In this document: positions 8,947 to 18,916 of the stretch, one piece after another
Layout of the letters: every line of letters begins with the position of its first letter
How positions within the stretch are numbered: the first letter of the stretch is position 1
Assembly: GCA_965205545.1 (NCBI GenBank)
Contig: OZ242170.1
Coordinates: forward strand, 682,001 to 746,000
DNA: 64,000 nt
Direction of reading: 5' to 3'
Source: Bin55 sp965205545
GTDB lineage: Bacteria > Pseudomonadota > Gammaproteobacteria > Pseudomonadales > Azotimanducaceae
Notes under the pieces: generated by a model
The model's input: only the letters and a program-made list of their open reading frames with translations
The model's database searches: none
Told to the model about the DNA's origin: nothing
Made by a program: the position numbers and the translations under genes

Positions 8947-10433
8947 AAGCCAAACTGTCGAAAGACTCAACTGCTATGGCACTTGGGGTCGAAGACGTAG
9001 CAGCACTGCTCCGTGAGCAAGACGTCGAAGTCGATTACGTAGGGTCTTTTGGGCTTCATTGGGCGGAACCCATCCTTCATCTAACCAAACAGGGACAAAT
9101 GTGGACGTTCAAGAACGCGAATCCACAGTCTATTCCCCGAATATTGGATTCAATTTCGAGTGACTCCGGACCCCCGGCATGTGAACACTATCTTGGACCG
9201 ATTGCGGAAGAGAGCTACTTCAGCAATCAGACGCGTTTGGTATTCAACAGAGCCGGATTCGACAATCCCTTGCAACTTCCCGACTTCACGCTGCTTGACA
9301 AACTGTTGGCAAGCTCCCCAACATCGCTAATCGATGCCGTTGAGACTTCAGGCTTGCGCGGACGCGGAGGCGCGGGATTTCCTGCCCATATCAAATGGCG
9401 TACCGTTGCCGATACCGAATCTGACCAGAAGTACATTGCCTGCAATGCCGACGAAGGCGATTCGGGAACGTTTTCGGACCGCATGCTCATGGAAGCAGAC
9501 CCATTCAAGCTCATTGAGGGAATGATCGTCGCGGGCTATGCCACAGGTTCTACCAAAGGGATCATTTACCTGCGTTCGGAATATCCCATTGCATTGGATT
9601 GGCTGTCTCAAGCTATAGAAATCTCATATGCAAACAACTTGCTTGGTCCTGATATAAGGGGTTCGGGAGTCCAATTCGATCTGGAGATTTTCGTCGGTGC
9701 CGGAGCATACATTTGCGGTGAAGAGACCTCGATGCTAGAGAGCCTAGAGGGAAAACGCGGTCAGATCCGATTCAAGCCTCCCCTGCCTGCGGTCGCAGGA
9801 CTCTTCGGCAAACCTACTCTAGTGCACAACGTAATTACTCTTGCTTCCGTTCCGGGTATCTTCGAGATTGGTGCTGAGGAGTACGCGTCCCTTGGTGTTG
9901 GGGCATCAACCGGCACAATGCCGTTTCAAATCTCAGGCAACGTGAAGCGGGGTGGGCTGATCGAGATTCCCTTTGGCGCTTCCGTACGGACGTTGATTGA
10001 GGAATATGGCCAAGGAACGCTTTCCGGCAGACCGTTGCGAGCTGTTCAGATCGGTGGACCTTTGGGTGCCTATCTTTCTGAACGTGAGCTTGATACTCCA
10101 CTGACCTACGAAGATATGGCATCAATCGATGCTGGAGTTGGTCACGGCGGCCTTGTTGTATTCGACGATACGGTTGATCTACGACAGCAAGCGGAGTTTG
10201 CGTTTGAATTTTGTGAGATAGAGTCGTGCGGCAAATGTACGCCGTGTCGCATTGGATCGGTTCGGGGCAAGGAACTAATGCGCAGATTTGGCAACGATAC
10301 AGACATACGCACAATTCAACTGCTCGACGACTTGTGCGAAGTCATGGAACAGGCGAGCCTGTGCCAAATGGGAAGCATGACCCCGATTCCAGTTCGAAGC
10401 GCTATGCAACGGTTTCCGGAGGACTTCCGCTAG
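8943..10433 (+). CDS. fdsB: NAD-dependent formate dehydrogenase beta subunit (NuoF-like, FMN/NAD)
   Basis: A 496-residue subunit that reduces NAD+ with electrons from formate. An N-terminal thioredoxin-like domain (about 1-110) is followed by the NuoF core: the FMN/NAD glycine-rich motif GRGGAGFP (140-147), NADEGDSGTFSD (168-179) and GAGAYICGEETSMLE (252-266). The [4Fe-4S] ligands are Cys429, Cys432, Cys435 and Cys474. The start is the TTG in the TTGA overlap with fdsG; the first residues then align with the usual FdsB N-terminus. The next gene downstream is on the opposite strand, and fdsA lies 5.6 kb away. Confidence 0.92.
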   Translation: MKAKLSKDSTAMALGVEDVAALLREQDVEVDYVGSFGLHWAEPILHLTKQGQMWTFKNANPQSIPRILDSISSDSGPPACEHYLGPIAEESYFSNQTRLVFNRAGFDNPLQLPDFTLLDKLLASSPTSLIDAVETSGLRGRGGAGFPAHIKWRTVADTESDQKYIACNADEGDSGTFSDRMLMEADPFKLIEGMIVAGYATGSTKGIIYLRSEYPIALDWLSQAIEISYANNLLGPDIRGSGVQFDLEIFVGAGAYICGEETSMLESLEGKRGQIRFKPPLPAVAGLFGKPTLVHNVITLASVPGIFEIGAEEYASLGVGASTGTMPFQISGNVKRGGLIEIPFGASVRTLIEEYGQGTLSGRPLRAVQIGGPLGAYLSERELDTPLTYEDMASIDAGVGHGGLVVFDDTVDLRQQAEFAFEFCEIESCGKCTPCRIGSVRGKELMRRFGNDTDIRTIQLLDDLCEVMEQASLCQMGSMTPIPVRSAMQRFPEDFR

Positions 10434-10539
10434 GAAATGGCCGCAGGAACTCTATCGCCCAACATTTATCCACATGCGGTCGATTTCTCTGTGTAGCGTA
10501 GACGGTCTCGAAAGCGGCGAAAAACGCTAAATTGCAGCC

Positions 10540-12534
10540 TTACTCCTCGTCTTCCTCGTCGAGCCTAGATTGAATCTCGTACCGAATAAGCGGTTCGACA
10601 CCTTGCCCCGTGACTATCACTTCAGGAGTAGCAACTACAGAATCCGCGGCAAGGTCCGTGGTCACGAATACACCTCCGTCTGAATAACTGAAGCTATGCC
10701 AAAGAGAAGTATCCACTCTCTGTGCATCTTGTTCAGTGAGGTAGGTTTTTGCGTAGGCAATTTGGTCGGGCGTCAAAATCTTGCGAAATTGGTTTGAACG
10801 CGCCAGACTTAGAGCCGCTTTAGACTTCGTGGCTGAGGATGGAAGCTTGTCGAGAGTGGCCAGCAAACCTTCAGGGTCCATGTTTGCCCAAGTGGACATA
10901 ATCGATTGGTAGTAGGAGTCGCGCCATTCCGGACCAAGTTGCTCACCCAGTTTGAGAGCTCGGTCCGTGTCGTTGTTGCGCACTAATTGGGAACCTACAG
11001 ACATAAATGCTGCAATTTGAGTCTGCCCCTGCCTGACCTGTGAAAGCAAAGCAAGAGCATGTTCAAGGTCAACTTGCGCCAATCGCCCTATGACCGTGGC
11101 TTCCAATCCTCGTTCATTCGGCTTGATCGATTGCTTTAGCGCCAGTTCCATGGCCAATTGTGGATTCTCCAATGCAAGATTGCGAAACACCACTGCAAGC
11201 AATTCATTGCGCATGCGCTCAAGATCTGGATTGCTCAATACCCAATTCACGGCGGCAACCGGATCAAGATTGGACCAGCTCGACACTACGGAATAGGCAA
11301 TCATGTGACGACTGCTGTCGTCTTCCACTCTCGCCATGAGGTCCACTGCTTCAAGTGGTTCATTTTTCGCGATAGCCAATATCGCCTGCTCCGTGGCTAG
11401 TTGCTGTAGGCTCGTTGGCAACAGAGACAAGTCTTCGAGAAGCATGCGAGGATCGTTTTGCGCCCAGGACCTCACGACTGACTCCTGCAAGGTTCTTCGC
11501 AAGCCACTCGGTGAGACGTTGGTTACTGCGTCAAATGCGATTCTTGGCTCCGAGCGAGCCCATTCGCGTGCAACGATAGGAGCCCACTCTCCATCGTGAT
11601 TCTGCATGCGCAGGGCTTGATTGAGAGTATCTTGAGGATTCGCCAGAGTCGCAGTGCGGATAAGCGATCCAACAACAGTCTGCCGAGTCCGCCAATCGGT
11701 CAACGACTCGCTGATCTTGCCAAGTACACTCAATCCTTGTTGACGAACCCAGGCATTTCCAATTTGGATAAGCAGTCCAGGCTGGGCTACTTCCTGGTTC
11801 GTATCGCCAACCATTGCGAACCAGGCAGTTTCTGGGTTGTCCATGAGCTCCATGACACGCGATTGGCTAATCATGTCGATGGCAACTTGCTCGTTTCCTA
11901 GTTCTCGGGCGATCTCTCTGCGCAGACTCTCGGATAAGTCCGTTCTAGATTGCAAAATCCCTCGTAGAGCAGCGATTTGTTGAGGGCCATCCAGTGATTT
12001 AGCCGCTTTGACAGTCTTGTCCAAATCTGTGTTGGACAATTCCATGAAGATTGCGCTAACGAGCGGATCCTGTCGGTGCTTGGGGAATTGCTTGACTTGA
12101 GTCAGCGCCGCACGTTCATCGACCGTTGCTAGACGTTGGAATATCGATTCCTGCATGGAGTGTTGCAGTGAGGGTGGGCTAATTTCCTTCGATTGTTCAA
12201 CAAACGCGATAAGGTCGTGTCGGTTCGCGCCTAGCAACAACGGGTAGAGTGCCGCTGACTGTTCAAACTCGCTTGCGAGTCGAGAAATGTCAAACAAGTT
12301 CTGAACTTTAGTGCCATCGGCCAAGAATTCACCGGATGCAGCGCCTAGGCTAGAGCTAAGCGATTGCGAGGAGTCGGAAGTTGCAGAATCCGAGGAAAAC
12401 TGGCCCGCGCTACTAGACGATCCCGAGTTCTTGGAAACGCTTAAAAAGGTGATTCCGACGGCGACAGCGCCCAATGCGAATCCGAGCGTCAGGACGCCCG
12501 CTAATTGAAACTTTGACGACTTGCGTGCGATCAT
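10540..12534 (-). CDS. Membrane-anchored helical-repeat protein, paralogue 1
   Basis: A 664-residue protein of unknown function. One N-terminal transmembrane helix (about 11-33), a Ser-rich linker (about 34-65), then a long all-helical periplasmic domain built from repeats of about 35 residues with a recurring WAxxDPxxA signature (for example WARSEPRIAFDAV, WAQNDPRMLLEDL, WSNLDPVAAVNWV). The C-terminus is acidic (EEDEE). Two paralogues lie in the window (12789-14672 and 50234-52312), sharing anchor, linker and repeat order. TPR/HEAT-like scaffolds usually bind other proteins; that is inference. It is convergent with fdsB and separates it from fdsA. Confidence 0.75.
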   Translation of the reverse strand: MIARKSSKFQLAGVLTLGFALGAVAVGITFLSVSKNSGSSSSAGQFSSDSATSDSSQSLSSSLGAASGEFLADGTKVQNLFDISRLASEFEQSAALYPLLLGANRHDLIAFVEQSKEISPPSLQHSMQESIFQRLATVDERAALTQVKQFPKHRQDPLVSAIFMELSNTDLDKTVKAAKSLDGPQQIAALRGILQSRTDLSESLRREIARELGNEQVAIDMISQSRVMELMDNPETAWFAMVGDTNQEVAQPGLLIQIGNAWVRQQGLSVLGKISESLTDWRTRQTVVGSLIRTATLANPQDTLNQALRMQNHDGEWAPIVAREWARSEPRIAFDAVTNVSPSGLRRTLQESVVRSWAQNDPRMLLEDLSLLPTSLQQLATEQAILAIAKNEPLEAVDLMARVEDDSSRHMIAYSVVSSWSNLDPVAAVNWVLSNPDLERMRNELLAVVFRNLALENPQLAMELALKQSIKPNERGLEATVIGRLAQVDLEHALALLSQVRQGQTQIAAFMSVGSQLVRNNDTDRALKLGEQLGPEWRDSYYQSIMSTWANMDPEGLLATLDKLPSSATKSKAALSLARSNQFRKILTPDQIAYAKTYLTEQDAQRVDTSLWHSFSYSDGGVFVTTDLAADSVVATPEVIVTGQGVEPLIRYEIQSRLDEEDEE

Positions 12535-12788
12535 GAAATGACTCTAAAGGAATGGTTCTTCAGGTTAGACCAATGTTACAGCAAGTGTGTCATTGCGAGA
12601 TTGCGCTTTTTGGGGATTCCTTGCCAAACTAACTTGTGGTTCTACATCCTGAGCGACATGTAGCGAGGAAGACTCCGTTTATCGAAGACTAGAGCAAGAA
12701 CTTTGTGCTTACCAGATAGACGTGATCCATTTCAGGCACTGTTGGTACCGGGCAAGCAATTCCTGGAATCTCGTGCCGCATGCCTGCT

Positions 12789-14672
12789 CTACATGTTCAT
12801 TAGCTCCATCATGTCTCCCATATTCAGCAATCCCATGCCTCCCTTCTCGAGTTCCTCAATGTCTTCCTGAAGCAGGTACTTGCTTGCCTTTTCAATTTGC
12901 TCGTCCTTCAATCCGGAAGTCATCTTGCCCATGAGGGTAAGAATTGCGGCTGCCTTGGATTTGGATTGGTCTGAGGGAAACTTGTCTATCGAAGCAAGAA
13001 GTCCATCCGGGTCAGTTGACGTCCAAGAGAATGCAAGCATTCGATAGTAGAGTTCGCGGTCTCCCTCACCAATACTCTCTCCGAGTTCCAAGGCTTCATC
13101 TCCATTGCCACTTGAAACCATTTGCATTCCCACTGTGCTGTATGCGTACATTTTGGTTTTGCTGTTGCGTGCCTGAGGCAAGCAATTCAAGCGCTTGCCC
13201 GACGTCGACAGACGCGAGCGAAGAAATTACAAAGAACTCTAAACCCACTTCGGATTCTTCAGTAGGTTGTGCCAGTGCAACTGACATCGCGAGTCCAGGA
13301 TCTTCATCTGCCAAATTTGCCAACGTACTGCTCATGAGTTCGTGCCGAAAGGGCTCCGTGTGAGGATCATTCAAAACCCAATGCATAGCTTCAGTCGGTT
13401 CACTTTGGGACCAGCTCCACACGATTTGAGAGGCAACATGTCTCTTTTCGCCTACATCGACCACGCGTCCGATCAAATTAGCTGCTTCCTTGGGAGATTT
13501 GGTAGCAAGCATTGATAGTGCTCCTGGTGTACCGAGCTGCTGCATTTCCTTATCCATTCCGGCGAGTTCTTCAAGCATCACTAGTGGGTCCGCTCTGCTC
13601 GCCCAAACTTGCATGGTGTTCTCCAGCAGTCTTTGACGCTTGCTCTCGGGCGCAAGTCGTTGGATTACTTCAAGAGTCCGTTTGGGATCAGTCTGCGCCC
13701 AAGCATTCGCCACGCTTACGACAATTGAACCCCACGGATCGTTTTCGAGTTGCAATGCCCGTTCCAAGGCATTTCTTGGATTGCTTTTCACTGCTAATTG
13801 AAACACCGCATGGAGGACCGAAGAGAGAGTCCGTTGGTTTGTAGTCGACTCAATGATCCTATCAATCACAACCAGTCCATCCTCGCGAAACCACGCCTTG
13901 GCAATGGTGTTGAGAAGAGTGAGTTGAGTGAAGTCGCTTTGGGCTGTATCCACCACTTCGTACCATGACTCCTCAGGGTTTCTGGCGTACTCCTCTGCTT
14001 TTGCGGTTGTGTTCCACGATTCTGCGAATTCGTACTGACCAAGCGATTGACCAATTTTGAGACGGTCCGCATCCGACATCTCTGTCCGAGACAGAAAAAT
14101 CCCTCTCATAGCCGCCCGACTCTCATTCGGCTCCAGAGTTTTGGATTGCGCAATTGACGCGTCCAAGTCGACTCTTGCCCAATGATTGAATATGGATTTC
14201 AGTAGCTCATCAGTGTCCGCGCCTTCAAGGTTGCGAACCTGAATCAAAGCAGCCATTGGATCGATCGTCGTTAGCCGGTGAACGAGAGCCTGCTGAATGA
14301 TCGGGCGAACAGACCTGTCGCGTTCGCGGATTCCTCCAGCAACGTGAGTAGACGTCTCTTGTCTAACTGTGCCACCATGGAGTAAACCGATCGAATTCGT
14401 TCAAAATCGCTGGAGAGCCGAGAAACCTCTCCTAGGTTGTCCAAAGACAAGTCCGCTGGCGGTGCGCTGGATGCATCAGGTTGAGTAGCTACCTCTTCTC
14501 CGACGCCTTCCTCCACATCTGATGCTGCGTGCCGGCCTAAATCAGACAGTTCTTGATTTTCGGAAGGCGTAGGGGAAAACACCAAGTACAAAGCTACGGA
14601 CAACCCAATTCCCAAGATCACGCCGATTGCACCCGCTGCAAGAGGAAGTCGTAGATTTCTGGAAGCGCTCAT
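12789..14672 (-). pseudogene. Membrane-anchored helical-repeat protein, paralogue 2 (two frameshifts)
   Basis: Homologous along its whole length to the genes at 10540-12534 and 50234-52312, but split into three frames. The N-terminal part (14672 to about 14330) has the transmembrane helix and linker. The central repeats (about 14330-13170) are in a different frame, shifted as by a one-base deletion. The C-terminal part (about 13185-12789) returns to the first frame, as by a one-base insertion. Similarity to the paralogues continues across both joins. No slippery heptamer is evident at either point. It may be a young pseudogene or contain two sequencing errors. Downstream tail residues are Met/Gly-rich rather than acidic. 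Confidence 0.7.
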
Positions 14673-14799
14673 GAAATTCCCAGTTCGTGAACCAGACCAA
14701 ATGGTACTTTCCTCATCGGTACGGTCAAACCGACACTTTGAAGGATTGAGACCTACGAAGGTAAATGTTCAGTGCACCATTGCTGTGCAAAGGCGGTGG

Positions 14800-15807
14800 C
14801 TATTCCTCGACGTCCGCATCTCGTTCTTGGGTGGCATAGGAGAAAGTCTCTGAGAGATCTGCTCGTAGCTTTTCGGGCAGCACATAACTTTCGGGATCAA
14901 CACTGCGTTTGAACTCTACTGCTCGCGTGAACGGTTCGTCTTCCAATGAGTCGATCAGATCAACATAGGTTGAGTCCCCGTCCATGGCTTTAAGAAACGC
15001 GTTGTCGGCGATGACACCGAGCACGTAGCCGCTTATCTCCTCGAGAGATGTTGCGTCTACAAAAGCATCGAAATTTTCAATCACGAACTCGACCCCTTTG
15101 TCGCTTCGATACTTGGCATACGAAGCGATGATCCTAAAGTCATTGGAATTGATCAGTGCCTTTGGCGATTTGCTCTCCAAGTATTCGTTCATGATCGTGG
15201 TGTACTTGTCCTGAGCCTTGCCGTACGCCTCCATGTTTGCATCCCAATTTGCCACATCCTTTGGCATCAGCGATAGTGCCAATATTGAATCGAGCAGGTA
15301 CTGCTGAAGAAAGTCGTCGCTCCGATCTCCTGCTTCGTACTTTGCGTCGTGGTCTTCCATTGGAGACTGGGATTCCCCGGTCAGCCAGCTAAGCGATCTC
15401 ATGAAGTTGCTCGAATTCAAGGAGCTTGTAGCACGATGCTGCAAGGTTCCGTCATGATCAAGAATCAAGTACGTCGGATAGGAACCAACGCTGTAACGCT
15501 TTGCAATGGCCGGACCTTTGGCAGTTTCGTCGTACGCGTCGATCTTGAAGCTGATAAACCGAGCTCTCATGAACTCGCCAACATCAGGATTGGTAAACAC
15601 ATTCGCTTCGACAAACTTGCACGGTGCGCAATTTGGAATGGAGAGATACACGAAGAGCGGCAATTCCATTGTCTTGGCTTGTTCGAGAGCTTGTTCAAAT
15701 TTTCCGCTGAAGAAATCTACGCCGTCGTCGGATTGCCCGGCAACAGTCGAAACCAAAAGCACGGCGAGCACTAGCGAGGCGGCCGATTTAGATAGTCGTA
15801 GCATCAT
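14800..15807 (-). CDS. Secreted thioredoxin-fold protein
   Basis: About 335 residues. A signal peptide (MMLRLSKSAASLVLAVLLVSTVAG) precedes a thioredoxin-like domain with the redox motif NCAPCK and a cis-Pro-type segment VGSYPTYLILD. A helical C-terminal half (about 150-335) has no motif I recognise. The frame is open up to 15861, but ATG 15807 starts the signal peptide correctly. It resembles DUF255/thioredoxin-7-type proteins that reduce or protect exported cysteines. It is the first gene, in the minus direction, of the block separating fdsB from fdsA, and probably co-transcribed with paralogue 2. Confidence 0.75.
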   Translation of the reverse strand: MMLRLSKSAASLVLAVLLVSTVAGQSDDGVDFFSGKFEQALEQAKTMELPLFVYLSIPNCAPCKFVEANVFTNPDVGEFMRARFISFKIDAYDETAKGPAIAKRYSVGSYPTYLILDHDGTLQHRATSSLNSSNFMRSLSWLTGESQSPMEDHDAKYEAGDRSDDFLQQYLLDSILALSLMPKDVANWDANMEAYGKAQDKYTTIMNEYLESKSPKALINSNDFRIIASYAKYRSDKGVEFVIENFDAFVDATSLEEISGYVLGVIADNAFLKAMDGDSTYVDLIDSLEDEPFTRAVEFKRSVDPESYVLPEKLRADLSETFSYATQERDADVEE

Positions 15808-16063
15808 TTTCAGTCGAGTTCCGGCGCAAGCTCTAGATTCTACTGTCCGAACAGAAAACAATCGCTACGTTCAAGCACGATTTCATCTCCAAATCCCTGC
15901 ACTGGTAGCTGACGCGCAACTGCTCTTGGCGAGACGCCAGCCGCTACAGAAATAACCGTGAGAAAATGCTGCGCTCGCAGGGGATTTGACCAATTACATC
16001 GAGATGGGTACGCTTTACCGCTTTCTTGATCAAAGGCGAGCAATACGCTTTGTTTAGCAAGTA

Positions 16064-18901
16064 GTGAGACTCATTGAGCAGGATTTTGGTACGCCAGAAC
16101 GTGATTTGCGTTCCGATCAACCAAAAGTCCACTTGTCTGTCGACGGCCACAAGGTCGCGGTTGCCCCTGGCACCTCAGTCATGCGGGCTGCCATTTCTGC
16201 TGGCGTGCCTGTACCCAAACTGTGCGCCACCGACAATATGGAGGCTTTCGGATCCTGCCGAATATGTCTAGTAGAAATCGAGGGACGAAATGGGTTGATT
16301 GCCTCCTGCACTGAACCGGTCACCGCAGGCATGCAAGTTCGGACCCAAACCGATCAATTGGAGAAGATTCGTCGTGGAGTGATGGAGCTCTACATTTCCG
16401 ACCACCCGCTAGACTGCCTGACCTGCTCTGCAAATGGAGACTGCGAACTGCAGGACATGGCTGGAGTCGTTGGTCTGCGGGAGGTGCGCTACCCAGATGG
16501 AGCCAATCACTTGGTCGCTCCCGTAGATTCATCCAATCCCTACTTTTCGTTCGATCCATCCAAGTGCATTGTTTGCTCGCGGTGCGTTAGGGCGTGCGAA
16601 GAGGTGCAGGGAACCTATGCTCTCACCATTGACGGGCGTGGCTTCGAATCCAAGGTGGCCACTTCGGCCGACTCGTTCATCGACTCCGAGTGTGTAGCTT
16701 GCGGCGCATGCATTCAAGCCTGCCCCACTGCAACGCTCATGGAAAAGACCGTTATTGATCATGGAGTCCCAGACCGTAGCGTACTGACAACGTGTGCTTA
16801 CTGCGGCGTGGGGTGTTCGTTCAAGGCTGAACTGCAGGGCGACAAGCTCGTTCGCATGGTTCCCTTCAAAGATGGCATGGCAAATCATGGAGCGTCATGC
16901 GTGAAGGGCCGTTTTGCCTGGGGCTATGCAAATCATCCAGAGCGAATCACCAAGCCCATGATTCGCGACTCCGTCGACGACCAGTGGCAAGTCGTGGATT
17001 GGGATACCGCAATTCAGACAGCCGCTGATCGGCTGTTGGCTATCCAGAAGAAGTATGGACGCAAGTCAATTGGAGGCATTACTTCGTCTCGAACGACGAT
17101 CGAGGACATTTACGCGGTTCAGAAGCTCGTGCGTACCGCATTCCAAAACAACAACGTCGATACATGCGCGCGGGTTTGCCACTCGCCTACTGGGTACGGG
17201 TTGAAGCAGACTTTCGGCACTTCTGCGGGTACTCAGAACTTTGATTCTGTGCGGGAAGCAGATGTAATCGTCGTTATCGGCGCGAATCCCACCGAAGGGC
17301 ACCCTGTATTCGCATCGCAAATCAAGAGGCGAGTCTCGCAAGGTGCGCAGCTCGTCATATTGGATCCGCGCAAAATCGATCTGGTGCGATCGCCGCACGT
17401 CGAGGCAGCGTTCCACCTGCCCCTATTGCCAGGAACGAACGTTCCTGTAATGAACTCCATTTCTCATGTGGCTCTCACCGAAGACTTGATTGATCTGGAG
17501 TTTGTTCGAGCCCGTTGCGACATCGACTCGTTCCAAGAGTGGTGCGAATTCATTCGCCTAGACCAAAACAGTCCCGAACATGTGGCGAAAATCGCCGGCG
17601 TTGATGCTGAGAACATTCGAGGTGCGGCTCGCCTGTATGCGAAGGCTCCGAACGCCGCGATCTACTATGGGCTAGGGGTAACGGAACATAGCCAGGGTTC
17701 GACGATGGTGATGGCCATGGCAAACCTCGCCATGGCCACTGGAAACATTGGACGCGAGGGAGTTGGCGTCAATCCGCTTCGCGGACAGAACAATGTACAA
17801 GGAGCAGTTGATGTAGGTTCGTTCCCGCATGAATTGCCAGGTTATCGACAAATCACGGACGAGGTCGCCCGACAACAGTTTTCTAACGCATGGAATGTCG
17901 AAATAGATCCAGAGCCGGGTTTTCGCATTCCCAACATGTTCGACGAAGCCTGCGCCGACAACTTCAAGGGCATGTTCATTCAGGGAGAGGATTTCCTCCA
18001 ATCCGATCCCAATACGCAGCATGTCGAGCAAGCACTCTCCTCGATGGATTGCGTGATCGTTCAGGACCTCTTCCTAACGGAGACTTCCAAGCTGGCGCAT
18101 GTGTTCTTGCCCGGAACCACTTTTTTGGAAAAGAACGGAACCTTCATCAATGCCGAGAGGCGAATCAACAGAGTGAGACCTGTGATGGAGGCTGCAACCG
18201 GCCTGCAGGAGTGGGAGGCAGTGCAGAAGCTGGCCAATGCCATGGGCTATCCCATGGATTTCAAGAGCAGTTCGGACATCATGGACGAGTTGGCGAGTCT
18301 TACCGCAATGTTTGCCGGAGTATCGTTTGACTACCTCGACGAGGTCAACAGCGTTCAGTGGCCTTGCAACGAGTCGGCACCGCTAGGAACTCCAATAATG
18401 CACGTCGACAGCTTCGCTCGCGGCAAAGGGATGTTCATAACTACCGAGTACGAACCGACCAAGGAACGGACGAACCGCAAGTTCCCTCTACTGCTAACCA
18501 CTGGCAGAAGACTAGCCCAATACAACGTAGGGACACAGACTAGGCGTACTCAAAACAACACTTGGCTGGAAGAGGACCATCTGGAAATCCATCCCGCCGA
18601 TGCAGAAGTTAGAGGCATTCGACCGGGCGATTGGGTTTCAATCCGAAGTCGAATGGGCGAGATCACGTTGCAGGCCCGATTGACCGAGCGCTTGAAACAG
18701 GGAGTGGTCTACACAACTTTTCACCACCCTTCAACCGGCACGAACGTCATCACGACCGATCTCTCCGATTGGGCGACAAACTGTCCCGAATACAAGGTGA
18801 CGGCGGTAGAAGTGCTGCCAGCAAACCATCGTTCAGAGTGGAACAACCGCTTCGATTCGCGCGCAGCGCGACAAAACGAGCTTCTCCCTGCGGGAGGCTA
18901 G
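16064..18901 (+). CDS. fdsA: NAD-dependent formate dehydrogenase alpha subunit (Mo-bisMGD)
   Basis: A 945-residue catalytic subunit that oxidises formate to CO2. It has an N-terminal [2Fe-2S] domain (Cys54, Cys65, Cys68, Cys82), the His-ligated cluster (His114, Cys118, Cys121, Cys127), two ferredoxin clusters (Cys168/171/174/178 and Cys210/213/216/220), and the molybdopterin domain with its own [4Fe-4S] cluster (Cys244, Cys247, Cys251, Cys279). The Mo ligand position is Cys372 in ARVCHSP, encoded by TGC, so this is the cysteine rather than selenocysteine form. The C-terminal molydopterin-binding domain is complete. The start is GTG with no clear ribosome binding site; the following QDFGTP matches the usual FdsA beginning. 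Confidence 0.93.
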   Translation: MRLIEQDFGTPERDLRSDQPKVHLSVDGHKVAVAPGTSVMRAAISAGVPVPKLCATDNMEAFGSCRICLVEIEGRNGLIASCTEPVTAGMQVRTQTDQLEKIRRGVMELYISDHPLDCLTCSANGDCELQDMAGVVGLREVRYPDGANHLVAPVDSSNPYFSFDPSKCIVCSRCVRACEEVQGTYALTIDGRGFESKVATSADSFIDSECVACGACIQACPTATLMEKTVIDHGVPDRSVLTTCAYCGVGCSFKAELQGDKLVRMVPFKDGMANHGASCVKGRFAWGYANHPERITKPMIRDSVDDQWQVVDWDTAIQTAADRLLAIQKKYGRKSIGGITSSRTTIEDIYAVQKLVRTAFQNNNVDTCARVCHSPTGYGLKQTFGTSAGTQNFDSVREADVIVVIGANPTEGHPVFASQIKRRVSQGAQLVILDPRKIDLVRSPHVEAAFHLPLLPGTNVPVMNSISHVALTEDLIDLEFVRARCDIDSFQEWCEFIRLDQNSPEHVAKIAGVDAENIRGAARLYAKAPNAAIYYGLGVTEHSQGSTMVMAMANLAMATGNIGREGVGVNPLRGQNNVQGAVDVGSFPHELPGYRQITDEVARQQFSNAWNVEIDPEPGFRIPNMFDEACADNFKGMFIQGEDFLQSDPNTQHVEQALSSMDCVIVQDLFLTETSKLAHVFLPGTTFLEKNGTFINAERRINRVRPVMEAATGLQEWEAVQKLANAMGYPMDFKSSSDIMDELASLTAMFAGVSFDYLDEVNSVQWPCNESAPLGTPIMHVDSFARGKGMFITTEYEPTKERTNRKFPLLLTTGRRLAQYNVGTQTRRTQNNTWLEEDHLEIHPADAEVRGIRPGDWVSIRSRMGEITLQARLTERLKQGVVYTTFHHPSTGTNVITTDLSDWATNCPEYKVTAVEVLPANHRSEWNNRFDSRAARQNELLPAGG

Positions 18902-18916
18902 TTCGTTGAACGAGTC

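Noticed and set aside
9835..10314. 159-codon minus-strand frame inside fdsB
   Set aside because: Antisense to the iron-sulfur and FMN domain of FdsB and of unnatural composition.
8503..10433. Complex I (nuoE/nuoF) rather than formate dehydrogenase
   Set aside because: No other nuo genes are present, the FdsB N-terminal thioredoxin-like region is there, and fdsA, fdhD and mobA lie nearby.
14280..14340. Programmed -1 frameshifting in helical-repeat paralogue 2
   Set aside because: No slippery heptamer or following strong hairpin is visible, and the two paralogues have no shift at this place.
17170..17190. Possible selenocysteine in FdsA
   Set aside because: The residue at the Mo-ligand position is encoded by TGC, an ordinary cysteine codon; no in-frame TGA is present.
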